Shown here: in pieces, positions 52,987-62,563 of the stretch
How positions within the stretch are numbered: the first letter of the stretch is position 1
How the letters are laid out: each line of letters opens with the position of its first letter
NCBI RefSeq assembly: GCF_963675905.1
Contig: NZ_OY780936.1
Span: forward strand, 2,365,946 to 2,429,945
Length of the DNA: 64,000 bases
DNA from: an uncultured Bacteroides sp.
GTDB lineage: Bacteria; Bacteroidota; Bacteroidia; Bacteroidales; Bacteroidaceae
Reading direction: 5' to 3'
Made by a program: the position numbers and the translations under genes
The notes under the pieces: generated by a model
What the model was told of the DNA's origin: nothing
The model's database searches: none
What the model saw: only the letters and a program-made list of their open reading frames with translations

Positions 52987-55170
52987 ATGGAATATTTACA
53001 AGAAATGAAACAAGTTTCGGTTAGCGAGCTGTTAAAGGAGCATAGCTTAGTAGTTCCTGAAATACAACGAGAATACGTCTGGGGAAAGAATGAGTATGAT
53101 ATTTTAGATACGTTCTTAGAAGATATAATAAAAGGACAAAAAAACATTCATGAAGAAGAAAGCACTCCCAATCCTTTACAAGATTTATTAGAGAAAGCAA
53201 CTGCAGAAGAAAAAGAAGCCATTCAATCATTGATAGATAATTCTAATTCTGCAAAACAAACTACTAATTTCATGAATATCGGCTTTTTATATTCATATAA
53301 ACCTAATTATTATATAAGCGACGAAGGCAAAGATGCTTATTTGATTGATGGGCAACAACGTTTTACCACATTATTTTTGATATTATTCTATTTAGCAATC
53401 ACAGAACATAAGGTTGATAAATTCAAACAGTTGTATAGAGTAAAAGAGGATGAGAGTAAGATTGCTTTTGATTATAGAGTAAGAGCCTTGACTCATAATT
53501 TTATAATAGATTTAATTACTAATACAAAAACAATCGATGATTTATTAGGAATAAGATATAAAAGTTGGTTTTTGTCCAATTACAATAAAGATACAACTAT
53601 AAATGCAATAGTAGGAGATGAAAACACCAAAGGAGCTTTCGAGACAATTCATAAGCACCTAAAAGCTGAAACGATTAATTACTTTGACTTTGTAAGTCAC
53701 AATGTGAAGTTTTGGCATTTCAAAACAGAAGAAACTTCTCAAGGAGAGGAATTGTATATTACAATGAATTCAAGGGGGCAGCAATTGGCAGATAATGAAA
53801 CTATTAGAGCTATTCTTTTTAAATCTGAAATTGCAAAGAAAGATCCTTTGAAATGGAGTCAGTTATGGGAAGAATGGCAAGATTTATTTTGGAAAAACAG
53901 AAAAGAAAATAGTAATTCTGCCGATAAAGGATTTAATGAGTTTCTGGCATGTATTGCTGGTTTAGAGAACTTGTTAACTAAAACCGGTAAGATTTACAAG
54001 AAGGAAGATTTCGACAAGTTTAAACAGATTAGTTCTAAAGATATTATAAAACAATTAGATTTAGATAAAATCGAAAAGTATATTAATTGTTTGAAGATGA
54101 TTGTCAATGAGGAATTGACATTTAAAAATCAATATATAAACTATTCAGAATGGACTAATAATTGCGGAAAATTAGTTTGGAATTTTTTTAATGTCGAATC
54201 CACAAACTGGTTTGCAGATCCAAAAGATACTAGTAGAGGAACAGAGCACAGTAGAATGTTTTTTTTGTGGAGTATATTATTATACTCAAAAAATAATGAA
54301 AGGATAAACAGAGACGAATTCTTTAGAGTATTAAGATTCAGCTATGTTCGCTACAATAACTATGATCGTTCTGTATCTTCCATATCAAGCGTGATAGACA
54401 ATATAATTAGTAACGGATTTCTAAACTCAGGAAATCTTTCTGTTGAGGAAAAATTGATAAATTCAATCATAAATTCAAAAACTGATTTAGATGAAATCCG
54501 TAAATTTGAAGAATTGATATGGGAAATAGAAGATCATAAATTTAATTTGAACGGACGTGATGTTAGTAGTGTAAATATTAGCTATCTGATAGATTTAAAT
54601 GAAGACGTATCGATTAAGGCACTTGAGAATTTAAAAAATAAATTCTACGAGATATTTCCATTAAATGAAGAAAACTATCTGGAACTTCAAAGTGTATTAT
54701 TATATTATTCTTCATATTGGTATCAAGTTTCACCATATTATTATACGAATATGAAGTTTAGTGACTGGCGTTACATAATAAGAGGTATTAAAGATAACAA
54801 AGCAGGTGCTTTGCCTGCATTCTCAAATTTCTTCAAAGACTTCTTGAAATATAAAGGTAGCCTGACTGATTTCTTAAATAAAAAAAGAGAAAAAAGTATT
54901 GATTGGACAAAAGCTGATAGTTTTAGAAAAAAAATACTTTGGTACAATCAACACCTTAAAGAAGCGATGTGGTCACAAGGTAACTCGATTGCATTTTCAA
55001 ATGGACAAGAATGTAGCTTGCCAGATTGGAAAAGTAAAGATAAAGTCTTTAATGACCACTATATTTTATACAACACAAAAGGAAACTTAAAAGGCGGTAG
55101 CCCACAAAAACTATACGATTTATTGCCCAATGACGTGAAAAAACAAATAAAAGAAGCAAAGAGGCAATGA
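52987..55170 (+). CDS. Second DUF262 protein, without recognisable HNH domain
   Basis: The 727-residue protein starts with a DUF262 domain: LVVPEIQREYVWGKNEYDIL (residues ~19-38) and DGQQR (D121-R125) in YLIDGQQRFTTLF. A Glu/Gln-rich insertion (~55-95) separates these. The remaining ~550 residues are helical and aromatic-rich; I cannot find the HxxP...N pattern of DUF1524. It is 7 bp after the DUF262-DUF1524 gene and shares its A+T-rich composition, so the two were probably acquired as a unit and may form a hetero-complex in which only the first cuts. Confidence 0.8.
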   Translation: MEYLQEMKQVSVSELLKEHSLVVPEIQREYVWGKNEYDILDTFLEDIIKGQKNIHEEESTPNPLQDLLEKATAEEKEAIQSLIDNSNSAKQTTNFMNIGFLYSYKPNYYISDEGKDAYLIDGQQRFTTLFLILFYLAITEHKVDKFKQLYRVKEDESKIAFDYRVRALTHNFIIDLITNTKTIDDLLGIRYKSWFLSNYNKDTTINAIVGDENTKGAFETIHKHLKAETINYFDFVSHNVKFWHFKTEETSQGEELYITMNSRGQQLADNETIRAILFKSEIAKKDPLKWSQLWEEWQDLFWKNRKENSNSADKGFNEFLACIAGLENLLTKTGKIYKKEDFDKFKQISSKDIIKQLDLDKIEKYINCLKMIVNEELTFKNQYINYSEWTNNCGKLVWNFFNVESTNWFADPKDTSRGTEHSRMFFLWSILLYSKNNERINRDEFFRVLRFSYVRYNNYDRSVSSISSVIDNIISNGFLNSGNLSVEEKLINSIINSKTDLDEIRKFEELIWEIEDHKFNLNGRDVSSVNISYLIDLNEDVSIKALENLKNKFYEIFPLNEENYLELQSVLLYYSSYWYQVSPYYYTNMKFSDWRYIIRGIKDNKAGALPAFSNFFKDFLKYKGSLTDFLNKKREKSIDWTKADSFRKKILWYNQHLKEAMWSQGNSIAFSNGQECSLPDWKSKDKVFNDHYILYNTKGNLKGGSPQKLYDLLPNDVKKQIKEAKRQ

Positions 55171-55175
55171 TAAAT

Positions 55176-55239
55176 ATGACTAAACAAACAAGAGTTCGAA
55201 GCAGCCATCAAAAAATGCTTAACCGGAGATTACAAATAA
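55176..55239 (+). pseudogene. Vestigial 5' end of a second hsdR
   Basis: ATG at 55176 starts MTKQT; after a small deletion the frame continues as KQEFEAAIKKCLTGDYK and stops at 55239. The intact hsdR starts [20 protein letters not shown], so the piece aligns with its first ~20 codons. It lies between the DUF262 pair and the DUF4062 gene. It marks the old hsdR start or a duplicated end created when cargo entered. Confidence 0.65.
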
Positions 55240-55271
55240 GGGTAGTTATAACCAGAAATTAATGAAATAGA

Positions 55272-56792
55272 ATGGCAAAACTAAAAGTCTTTATAAGCAG
55301 TGTACAAAGTGAGTTTGCAAAAGAACGGGAACGTTTGTTCCGGTATTTGCAGACAGATGCTTTGTTGAGCAACTACTTTGAACCTGTTATTTTCGAGCAG
55401 CTACCTGCCAGCAGCCAGGCACCTGATAAAGTGTATCTGGAGGAAGTGGAACATTCGCATATTTATTTGGGCTTGTTTGGTCAGCAATACGGTTTTATTA
55501 CAGAAACAGGCCTGTCGCCTACAGAGTTGGAATATGAACACGCCATACGGCATCAGTTGCCTTGCTTGGCTTTTATAAAAGGCGAAAGATCGCTTGTTCG
55601 CGATGAAAAAGAAAACCTGTTTATTGCCCGCATACAGACGGAACATTCCTACAAACGCTTTGAAAATGAAGAACAGCTCGTTTCTTTTGTTTATGGTGCT
55701 TTGATTGATGTGCTCAAACAAAAAGGGTTGATACAGATGACCTCGTTTGATGAAACAATTCAAGAGCAGGCTCAGCTCGATGATATCAGCTCTGACAAAA
55801 TTGATAATTTCCTAAGTATTGCTAATTATAAACGCGGATTCCCCATTCGTCAGGGTACTGCAAAAGAGAAGGTCTTGACTCATCTGAATTTGCTAAGTAG
55901 CACAGGGAAGCTATACAACAGTGCTTTATTGGCCTTCGGGAAAAATCCTCAGCAGTTCTATCCTACTGCTGTAACTAAATGCGCTCACTACCACGGAGTC
56001 ATTGTAGAGAAACCTATACCCGACCATAAAGTATTTCAGGGAGATGTATTTCAGCAGGTCGACCAGGCTGTAGATTTTGTGCTTTCAAAAATCAGCGTAT
56101 CAGTAGGGTTGCGCGATGCCGCCACACAAGCTCCTATTCAATATGAGATACCCCGCTCCGTTGTTTCTGAAGCCATTGTAAATGCCATTGCCCATCGCAA
56201 TTATTCAAGTAATGGTAGTGTACAAGTTATGCTTTTTGCCGACAGGCTGGAAATTTTCAACCCCGGAAAACTACCGCCTGAATTATCGATTTCGAAATTA
56301 AAAACTGACCACGGTTCTTATCCGGCAAATCCCAAACTGGCGGAACCTTTGTATCAGGCCGGTTATATTGAAAGATTTGGTACCGGAACAGGTGAAATAT
56401 TTCGATTGCTTAAAGATGCGGGGTTACGAGAACCTTTATTTGATTTAGGAGAAGGAGTAAAAGTGATTATATGGCGACCTATTACCGGACAAGTTACTGG
56501 ACAAGCTACTGGACAAGCTACTGGACAAGCTACTGGACAAGCTACTGGACAAGTTGCAGAAGGAATAAAAAGAGTAATTTTAGTACTCGCCGATGAAATG
56601 AAAAGTGCAGAGATACAAGAAGTATTACAAATGAAACACAGGGAGTATTTTCGCGACACTTATTTAGATCCGGCTTTAAATGAAGGTTATGTTGAAATGA
56701 CCTTTCCTAACACACCAAAGCACCCGAATCAAAAATATCGTTTGACTGAAAAAGGGCAGGAACTTAAAAAACAATTGGAGAAAAGATTATGA
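55272..56792 (+). CDS. DUF4062 / RecG-C-type ATPase protein with TGQ repeat linker
   Basis: The 506-residue protein opens with a DUF4062 domain (residues ~3-115: [33 protein letters not shown]), a Rossmann- or TIR-like fold seen at the front of signalling and defence ATPases. A GHKL-like ATPase region of the AlbA/RecG-C type follows (~190-405, with [16 protein letters not shown]-box E300-N304, and RFGTGTGEI). Six TGQA/TGQV units (~405-428) then link to a C-terminal winged helix ([19 protein letters not shown]). The stop overlaps the hsdR start by 4 bp, so expression is coupled to the nuclease subunit. A regulatory or abortive effector role is inferred. Confidence 0.8.
   Translation: MAKLKVFISSVQSEFAKERERLFRYLQTDALLSNYFEPVIFEQLPASSQAPDKVYLEEVEHSHIYLGLFGQQYGFITETGLSPTELEYEHAIRHQLPCLAFIKGERSLVRDEKENLFIARIQTEHSYKRFENEEQLVSFVYGALIDVLKQKGLIQMTSFDETIQEQAQLDDISSDKIDNFLSIANYKRGFPIRQGTAKEKVLTHLNLLSSTGKLYNSALLAFGKNPQQFYPTAVTKCAHYHGVIVEKPIPDHKVFQGDVFQQVDQAVDFVLSKISVSVGLRDAATQAPIQYEIPRSVVSEAIVNAIAHRNYSSNGSVQVMLFADRLEIFNPGKLPPELSISKLKTDHGSYPANPKLAEPLYQAGYIERFGTGTGEIFRLLKDAGLREPLFDLGEGVKVIIWRPITGQVTGQATGQATGQATGQATGQVAEGIKRVILVLADEMKSAEIQEVLQMKHREYFRDTYLDPALNEGYVEMTFPNTPKHPNQKYRLTEKGQELKKQLEKRL
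56484..56555 (+). repeat. Six 12-bp tandem repeats encoding TGQ(A/V)
   Basis: ACTGGACAAGCT-type units are repeated six times without interruption (72 bp). Each unit keeps the frame, so copy-number change by slippage would alter only linker length. Similar TGQ-rich linkers are known in this protein family. Confidence 0.9.
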
Positions 56793-59700
56793 CCACTCAA
56801 ACCAACGAACAAGCGCTCGAAGCTGCCATTGAAAAACGCCTTACAGGAACTTGTCTTGAAGAACTCAAGGCGGATAAGGGAAACGGAACAGTAGTTTCCG
56901 AACGGAGACCGCTGTACAGAAGTGGTAATGGTTATTATATAGGCTCGCCCGATAATTTCGAAGCCAAGTATGCCATAGATACTTTTCATTTCTGGAGTTT
57001 TCTGGAAGCTACACAAGCCGAAGAGCTGGCTAAGTTGCAGCGTCAAAGCGACTGGAAGTTGCGCATATTGGAGCGGTTGGACAGGATGATTAAGAAGAAT
57101 GGCATTATTTCTTTGTTGCGTAAAGGGCTGGAGGTGGAAGATGCTCATTTTACGTTGTTTTATCAGTTGCCCCTGGCAAGTAGTAGCAAATCCATCAAAA
57201 AGAATTTCGAGAGCAATCAGTTTAGTGTTACCAGGCAGTTGCGTTACTCCGTTATCAATCCACGCGAAGAGATTGACATGGTCCTTTTTGTAAATGGTTT
57301 ACCTTTCTCCACCATGGAACTTAAAAACCACTGGACAGGGCAAAATGCAAAAGTTCATGGACAGAACCAATATAAACTAAAACGGGATATAACGCAACCA
57401 CTTCTAAATTTTGGACGTTGTATTGTGCATTTCGCCGTAGATACCGACGAAGTATATATGACTACCAAACTGAACGGGGAAGACACCTTTTTCCTTCCGT
57501 TCAACCTGGGCAATAACTTTGGCAAAGGAAATCCAGTGAATCCTTTCGGGCATAAAACAGCCTACCTATGGGACGAAATATTTACCCGCAGGAGCATAGC
57601 CAATATCATCCAACATTTTGTACGGTTCGATGGTAAAGACAAAGACCCATTGAGCAAAAAGAACTTGTTCTTTCCACGGTATCACCAATTGGATGTGGTG
57701 CGGTGCCTGATAGCCGATGCGGCAAGCAAAGGTGTCGGACAAACTTATCTTATTCAACATTCAGCCGGTTCGGGGAAATCGAACTCCATCACCTGGGCAG
57801 CGTATCAGTTGATCGAAACCTATCCCGAAAGCGATAGTGTTCCTGGGAGTAAAGGCATCTCCAATCCCTTGTTCGACTCGGTCATTGTAGTTACCGACCG
57901 CAGGTTACTCGATAAACAGTTGCGAGAGAATATAAAGGAATTCTCGGAAGTCAAGAACATTGTAGCTCCCGCATTTTCTTCTGCTGAATTGAAGAAAAAT
58001 CTTGAAACAGGAAAACGGATTATCATTACCACCATACAGAAGTTCCCGTATATTGTGGATGGTATCGCCGATTTGAGCGACAAACGTTTTGCCGTGATTA
58101 TCGACGAAGCCCACAGCAGCCAAAGTGGATCGGCAGCCGATAATATGAACCGTGCAATGGGAAATAACGGAGGAGAAGATGAGTATCCCGACCCACAAGA
58201 TACCATACTGGAAGTAATGCGATCGCGCAAAATGAGAGGCAATGCTTCTTACCTCGCTTTTACAGCTACTCCCAAAAACAATACATTAGAAAAATTTGGA
58301 GTACAACAAGAAGATGGAGGATTCAAACCCTTTCATCTTTACTCCATGAAACAAGCCATTGAAGAAGGGTTTATTTTGGATGTGTTGGCCAATTATACTA
58401 CTTACAAAAGCTTTTACGAAATAGAGAAATCGATAGAAGAGAATCCGCTGTTTGATACTGCTAAAGCACAAAAGAAGCTCAAAGCATACGTTGAGCGTCA
58501 TGAGCAAACCATTGCCACCAAAGCAGAAATAATGGTAGACCATTTTATAACTAAACTTTTCATTAGCAAAAAGCTAAAGGGCAAAGCAAAAGCCATTGTA
58601 GCTACACAAAGCATTGAATCGGCTATCCGCTATTTCTTTGCCATCCAACAGTTGTTGAACAGCAAAGGAAATCCATTTAAAGCTGCGATTGCTTTTTCGG
58701 GAAAGAAAACGGTAGACGGAATAGAATATTCCGAAGACAGTATCAATGGATTCCCCGAAAAAGATACACGAGATAAGTTTGATGAAGATGAATACCGTAT
58801 ATTGGTAGTGGCCAACAAATACCTGACCGGCTTTGACCAGCCCAAGCTAACGGCCATGTATGTTGACAAGAAATTGCAGGGCGTATTAGCTGTTCAGGCT
58901 TTATCAAGATTGAATCGCTCTGCAAATAAATTGGGTAAGAAAACAGAAGATTTGTTTGTGCTGGACTTCTTTAATTCTACCGAGGATATAAAAACATCCT
59001 TCGACCCTTTTTACACCGCTACCACGCTCAGCAAAACTACCGATGTAAATGTGCTACACGAATTGAAAGCAACCATGGATAATGTGGGCGTATATGAATG
59101 GGCGGAAGTAGAAGACTTTGTTGAAAAATATTTCAGGAATGTAAATGCACAGGAGTTGAGCCCTATTATTGACGTTGCTGCCGACCGTTTCAATGATAGT
59201 TTAGAGTTAGAAGATGATGAAAAGGTTGACTTTAAAATTAAAGCGAAACAGTTTGTGAAGATATATGGTCAGATGGCTTCAATTCTACCCTACGAAGTAG
59301 TAAAATGGGAGAAATTGTTCTGGTTCCTGAAGTTTCTTATTCCCAAGCTGATCATCATTGACCCAACAGAAGATACGTTTGATGCACTATTAAATTCCGT
59401 GGATTTATCAACTTACGGTCTTCAACGGGTAAAACTAAATACATCCATAGAATTGGATGAAAGTGAAACCAAACTTGACCCACAAAATCCAAATCCTCGC
59501 GGGGCACATGGTACAGAAATAGAGGAAGATCCATTGGATATAATTATCAAAAGCTTCAACGAACGTTGGTTTCAAGGTTGGGAAGTAACTCCCGAAGAGC
59601 AACGGGTAAAATTTGTTAGCCTTGCTAAAAGCATGCAAGCCCATCCTGACTTTAAGGCAAAGTTTGCAGAAAACCCCGATACACAAAACCGGGAAATTGC

Positions 59701-59833
59701 TTTTAAAAAGATATTTGACGATGTGATGTCCAAACAACGTAAAAGCGAATTGGATTTATATAGATTAATAGCCAAAGATGAGGCATTTAAAATTGCTATG
59801 CAAGATACCTTGAAGAGGATATTAAGTGCATAG
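56789..59833 (+). CDS. hsdR: Type I restriction endonuclease subunit HsdR
   Basis: The 1014-residue motor nuclease has an N-terminal PD-(D/E)xK domain (EIDMVLFVNGLPF and MELK with E177 and K179) and a SF2 translocase. Helicase motif I is HSAGSGKS (residues ~325-333), motif II DEAH (~438-441), motif III LAFTATPKN and motif VI ALSRLNRS. A helical C-terminal domain for binding HsdM follows. It should translocate and cut unmodified DNA with HsdM and HsdS. The ATG lies within the stop of the DUF4062 gene (ATGA). It is separated from hsdS by 5.6 kb of accessory genes. Confidence 0.94.
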   Translation: MTTQTNEQALEAAIEKRLTGTCLEELKADKGNGTVVSERRPLYRSGNGYYIGSPDNFEAKYAIDTFHFWSFLEATQAEELAKLQRQSDWKLRILERLDRMIKKNGIISLLRKGLEVEDAHFTLFYQLPLASSSKSIKKNFESNQFSVTRQLRYSVINPREEIDMVLFVNGLPFSTMELKNHWTGQNAKVHGQNQYKLKRDITQPLLNFGRCIVHFAVDTDEVYMTTKLNGEDTFFLPFNLGNNFGKGNPVNPFGHKTAYLWDEIFTRRSIANIIQHFVRFDGKDKDPLSKKNLFFPRYHQLDVVRCLIADAASKGVGQTYLIQHSAGSGKSNSITWAAYQLIETYPESDSVPGSKGISNPLFDSVIVVTDRRLLDKQLRENIKEFSEVKNIVAPAFSSAELKKNLETGKRIIITTIQKFPYIVDGIADLSDKRFAVIIDEAHSSQSGSAADNMNRAMGNNGGEDEYPDPQDTILEVMRSRKMRGNASYLAFTATPKNNTLEKFGVQQEDGGFKPFHLYSMKQAIEEGFILDVLANYTTYKSFYEIEKSIEENPLFDTAKAQKKLKAYVERHEQTIATKAEIMVDHFITKLFISKKLKGKAKAIVATQSIESAIRYFFAIQQLLNSKGNPFKAAIAFSGKKTVDGIEYSEDSINGFPEKDTRDKFDEDEYRILVVANKYLTGFDQPKLTAMYVDKKLQGVLAVQALSRLNRSANKLGKKTEDLFVLDFFNSTEDIKTSFDPFYTATTLSKTTDVNVLHELKATMDNVGVYEWAEVEDFVEKYFRNVNAQELSPIIDVAADRFNDSLELEDDEKVDFKIKAKQFVKIYGQMASILPYEVVKWEKLFWFLKFLIPKLIIIDPTEDTFDALLNSVDLSTYGLQRVKLNTSIELDESETKLDPQNPNPRGAHGTEIEEDPLDIIIKSFNERWFQGWEVTPEEQRVKFVSLAKSMQAHPDFKAKFAENPDTQNREIAFKKIFDDVMSKQRKSELDLYRLIAKDEAFKIAMQDTLKRILSA

Positions 59834-59942
59834 ATGATAATCATATACTAAAAATTAGAATAAACATATAGTTCATCCAACAAATCCATCTCCACCATCC
59901 CCCACCAAAGCCTCCCAAAAGCCCTAACAAAAGCCCTTTCAA

Positions 59943-60027
59943 CTAGTAGCAGATAAAATAGTTTAACTAATCATCTGCCACTAAATCAAGGTTATCTGCC
60001 ACTAAATCAAAACGATCTGCTACTAAA
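59943..60027. repeat. Dispersed palindromic repeat, copy B (3' side of VirE gene)
   Basis: CTAGTAGCAGATAAA (forward) is followed by three inverted copies: TCATCTGCCACTAAA, TTATCTGCCACTAAA and GATCTGCTACTAAA. The last overlaps the stop codon of the VirE-type gene. The motif is the same as in copies A and C. The ~110 bp between hsdR and this repeat hold a C-rich stretch (CCATCTCCACCATCCCCCACC region) without a gene. Confidence 0.75.
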
Positions 60028-62128
60028 CTAACCGTTCCACAACATCATAATACGCATTCCCGTTAATCCTTCGGCTAGGAATATTCAGTTTTCTGAGGAT
60101 ACGGCCAAAATGAATGGCTCTTGTGGCGGTTAGCTTAATTCCGCTTTTCTTCTGCAACTGGGTAAAAATCTCCACAGCAAGAAGTTCACTGCTCTCCTCG
60201 CCTGCTTCTGCGGGGCGATAGTATTGGTGGAAGAGTTGCTCAGCTGCTGGGGTTTGCTCGAATTCACGGTTTTTGTTCATAAGTATGGCCTCATCTTCGG
60301 CATTGAACCAATAGCGTTCTCCGCTTTGCAGCTCACTGATTGCCTGGGCATAGAGTTGCTCGTGGTTAATGGGTTGTGTATCGTCTATCTTTCCGGTTAG
60401 CAGGATGCAAATGAAACGACGGCCACCGGATTCATCGGTCAGCAAGTCGGCATGATTGCTGGTAGCTATGAACGATGCATAACGGCGAAGCTCCTGAACA
60501 GCAGTTTTGTGGGGTTTGCGGGTGTTCACCACCGGTTTCTGAAGAATATGCTTCAGAAATGCTTGATTGCCTGCGCTAATTTGGTCGAACTCATCAATGT
60601 TGACCAGCGCAAACCGATTGAGGGAGAGCTCGGCATCGCGCTTCTGGCTGAAGTCGATGCTGTCTGTGTAGTAGGCACGCAACTGTGGCGGAATTATATT
60701 GAGGCAGAAAGTGGACTTTTTATATCCCTGCGGACCAACGAGCAATGGTGCTGTGCTGTTCGCGTGTTTTTTATCTGTTCCTCTCCAATGGGCCGTCATG
60801 CAGAGGAACCAGCGGTGGAAAAAGTTGGGCCAATGCGGATTGTCACACGGCACTGTATTGGCTAAAGCACGGATACGGTCTTTCCCGTCCCACTTGGGAA
60901 GTTCGGAAAGGTAGTGTTCAATGGGTGAAAATAGCGGAACTCTGTCTGAATAGACGTAACGTTTCACGTCTCTATCCCACAGTTGCAGACCTTCGAACTG
61001 GGCATTGAGGGCAATGCTGTTCAATGCTCTGTCGGTGATGGGACGGAAATCGAAGATGAATGAGTTGCGCTCTCTGTACTCCACCTCGGTAGTTTGTGTA
61101 TTGTAGCGAAACTCGTAACGGCGCTTCATAAACTCATCAGCCTTCATCGCCATACTCTGCTCGGGACGGATGCAAGGCTTTTCTCCAAAATTCTTCCCAA
61201 TAAGATATGCGTTGTGAATGGTTTGCCTCAATTCTACTTCTTTTTCTTTCATTCCAAAATGAAGTATTGCGCCATTCACCACCTCTTCTTCGGGAATGCC
61301 CGACTTGAAACAGTTATTGGCCAATGCCACCAGAAGGGGTTTCACTCCTTCTTCTTTCGAGCAGCCGGGAGTTTCGCTTAGTGCGGCACTTAAAGAGGTT
61401 TCAAACAGCGTGGAAATTGTTCTGCTTCGTTCGTATCCCGGAATAAGTCGCTGCAGAGGATTGCTCTCTTCCTGCACCGCCTCCTGATAGGTGGTTTCGG
61501 CAGGCATTTCTGTGGGCTGCTCCTGACGGATGGCCTGCGCATGGGTCGCTACATATAGTTCGGGATCAAAAGAGAGACGGCAACTATGCTCCAGTGACGG
61601 CTTGTTTATTGTTATAGGGAATGGTATCTGCGACTGATATAACAGGACTGCGCGACGATAAGCATGTGCATGAAACAGTTCCGCTTCCCTGTACGTTTGT
61701 GGCAAAGTGCCGTTGGGGAGGGTGAATGGCACAATTATCTTCACAGTTTTGCCCGTAGAGCCGATAAACGCTGCTTTTGTCTGTGGAAAACCGGATGCAA
61801 TGTGGCGAACGCTTGCAGCCTCATCCATACCGGAAAGGTTGTTTACCTCCAATAATACCAGTCCGTTGTACTGCTTCATCACCTGAGTTTCACTTTCTTT
61901 TTTAAATCCTGCTGCAAATAGTATACGAGGAACTTTCCTTGCATAAATATTGCTTTCGGTATTGCTATGTATTTGTAAAGAATGTCGCATAGTTGTAACC
62001 AAGCACTCTTTACCCTCATTTTTGATGTTATCTAATAAAGTCTCTAACTTTACCATACGTTGCGTTTTCTTCTCTCCAAGGCTTCTAATCTGTGTTATAT
62101 TCATATCTGTTTTATTGTTTTGTGGCAT
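60023..62128 (-). CDS. BT4734/VirE primase-helicase with DUF3874 C-terminus
   Basis: The 701-residue protein has an N-terminal BT4734-like domain (residues ~25-205: MVKLETLLDNIKNEGK, IPFPITINKPSLEHSCRLSF), related to archaeo-eukaryotic primases. The VirE-type SF3-like ATPase domain has Walker A GPQGYKKS (residues 465-472), Walker B LVNIDEFDQI and an arginine-rich DESGGRRFICI. DUF3874 forms the end (TATRAIHFGRILRKLNIP). Such proteins are probably replication proteins of mobile elements; in Bacteroides they occur in many chromosomal copies. An alternative start at 62104 (MNITQIRSLGEK) fits a -7-like TATCTTTA at 62130-62137. No integrase or partner gene is nearby; palindromic repeats flank it. 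Confidence 0.85.
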   Translation of the reverse strand: MPQNNKTDMNITQIRSLGEKKTQRMVKLETLLDNIKNEGKECLVTTMRHSLQIHSNTESNIYARKVPRILFAAGFKKESETQVMKQYNGLVLLEVNNLSGMDEAASVRHIASGFPQTKAAFIGSTGKTVKIIVPFTLPNGTLPQTYREAELFHAHAYRRAVLLYQSQIPFPITINKPSLEHSCRLSFDPELYVATHAQAIRQEQPTEMPAETTYQEAVQEESNPLQRLIPGYERSRTISTLFETSLSAALSETPGCSKEEGVKPLLVALANNCFKSGIPEEEVVNGAILHFGMKEKEVELRQTIHNAYLIGKNFGEKPCIRPEQSMAMKADEFMKRRYEFRYNTQTTEVEYRERNSFIFDFRPITDRALNSIALNAQFEGLQLWDRDVKRYVYSDRVPLFSPIEHYLSELPKWDGKDRIRALANTVPCDNPHWPNFFHRWFLCMTAHWRGTDKKHANSTAPLLVGPQGYKKSTFCLNIIPPQLRAYYTDSIDFSQKRDAELSLNRFALVNIDEFDQISAGNQAFLKHILQKPVVNTRKPHKTAVQELRRYASFIATSNHADLLTDESGGRRFICILLTGKIDDTQPINHEQLYAQAISELQSGERYWFNAEDEAILMNKNREFEQTPAAEQLFHQYYRPAEAGEESSELLAVEIFTQLQKKSGIKLTATRAIHFGRILRKLNIPSRRINGNAYYDVVERLV

Positions 62129-62260
62129 AAAGATAATGCAAAAAAGAGTTATAAACCAAATAACAACAGCGTTATTAATTAATTATTTTTTACCACTAAA
62201 TAACAAGAGAATTAAGCTATTTACAGGCGTAACATAAGTAAAAACTTAAGGAAATATTAG

Positions 62261-62349
62261 TAAGCCTGCATTCGAGGGCCCATGGGTCTGCAGCCGTGAA
62301 CCCATGGGCCCCTGAATGCGGGCTTATCGGTTCACGGCTGCGGGCTTAC
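62261..62349. other. G+C-rich element with two mutually exclusive hairpins
   Basis: Arms at 62261-62287 and 62300-62326 form a 27-bp stem with one mismatch and two wobbles (core GGGCCCATGGGT / ACCCATGGGCCC) and a 12-nt loop. That loop and the adjoining arm pair instead with a downstream sequence: GCAGCCGTGAACC (62290-62302) is a perfect complement of 62329-62341. TGCGGGCTTA is repeated directly at 62317 and 62339, 22 bp apart. Its G+C content contrasts sharply with the surrounding DNA. It lies ~130 bp before the VirE-type gene, in a 650-bp gap holding no certain gene. A switch, attenuator or recombination site is possible. Confidence 0.7.
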
Positions 62350-62563
62350 TTAGCATTAAGGAAAGAATTATATAACAGACTAGATAAAACACAATAACAG
62401 TAACCGACTTTCAGGAAGAGGTTTAAACCCTAAAATGAATGGAGAAAAGCAATCACTACACTCACGCATTATGCCGAAAAAGAGCTACCCCATCACGGGT
62501 AATTCCGGAAGAAATCTTGCGGCTTTCTTTGGGCACAAAAAATAAAAATTGAGCTATTACAAA

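Noticed and set aside
56484-56555. CRISPR-like array
   Set aside because: The 12-bp units are contiguous, in frame and coding; there are no spacers and no cas genes.
43720-60022. Integrated element with tRNA attachment site
   Set aside because: I see no integrase, tRNA or flanking direct repeat at either edge of the island in this window.
62435-62545. 36-codon plus-strand open frame (MNGEKQSLHSRIMPKK...)
   Set aside because: It is short, has no promoter that I can see and no family likeness; it may be a decayed partner gene of the VirE cassette, but support is too thin.
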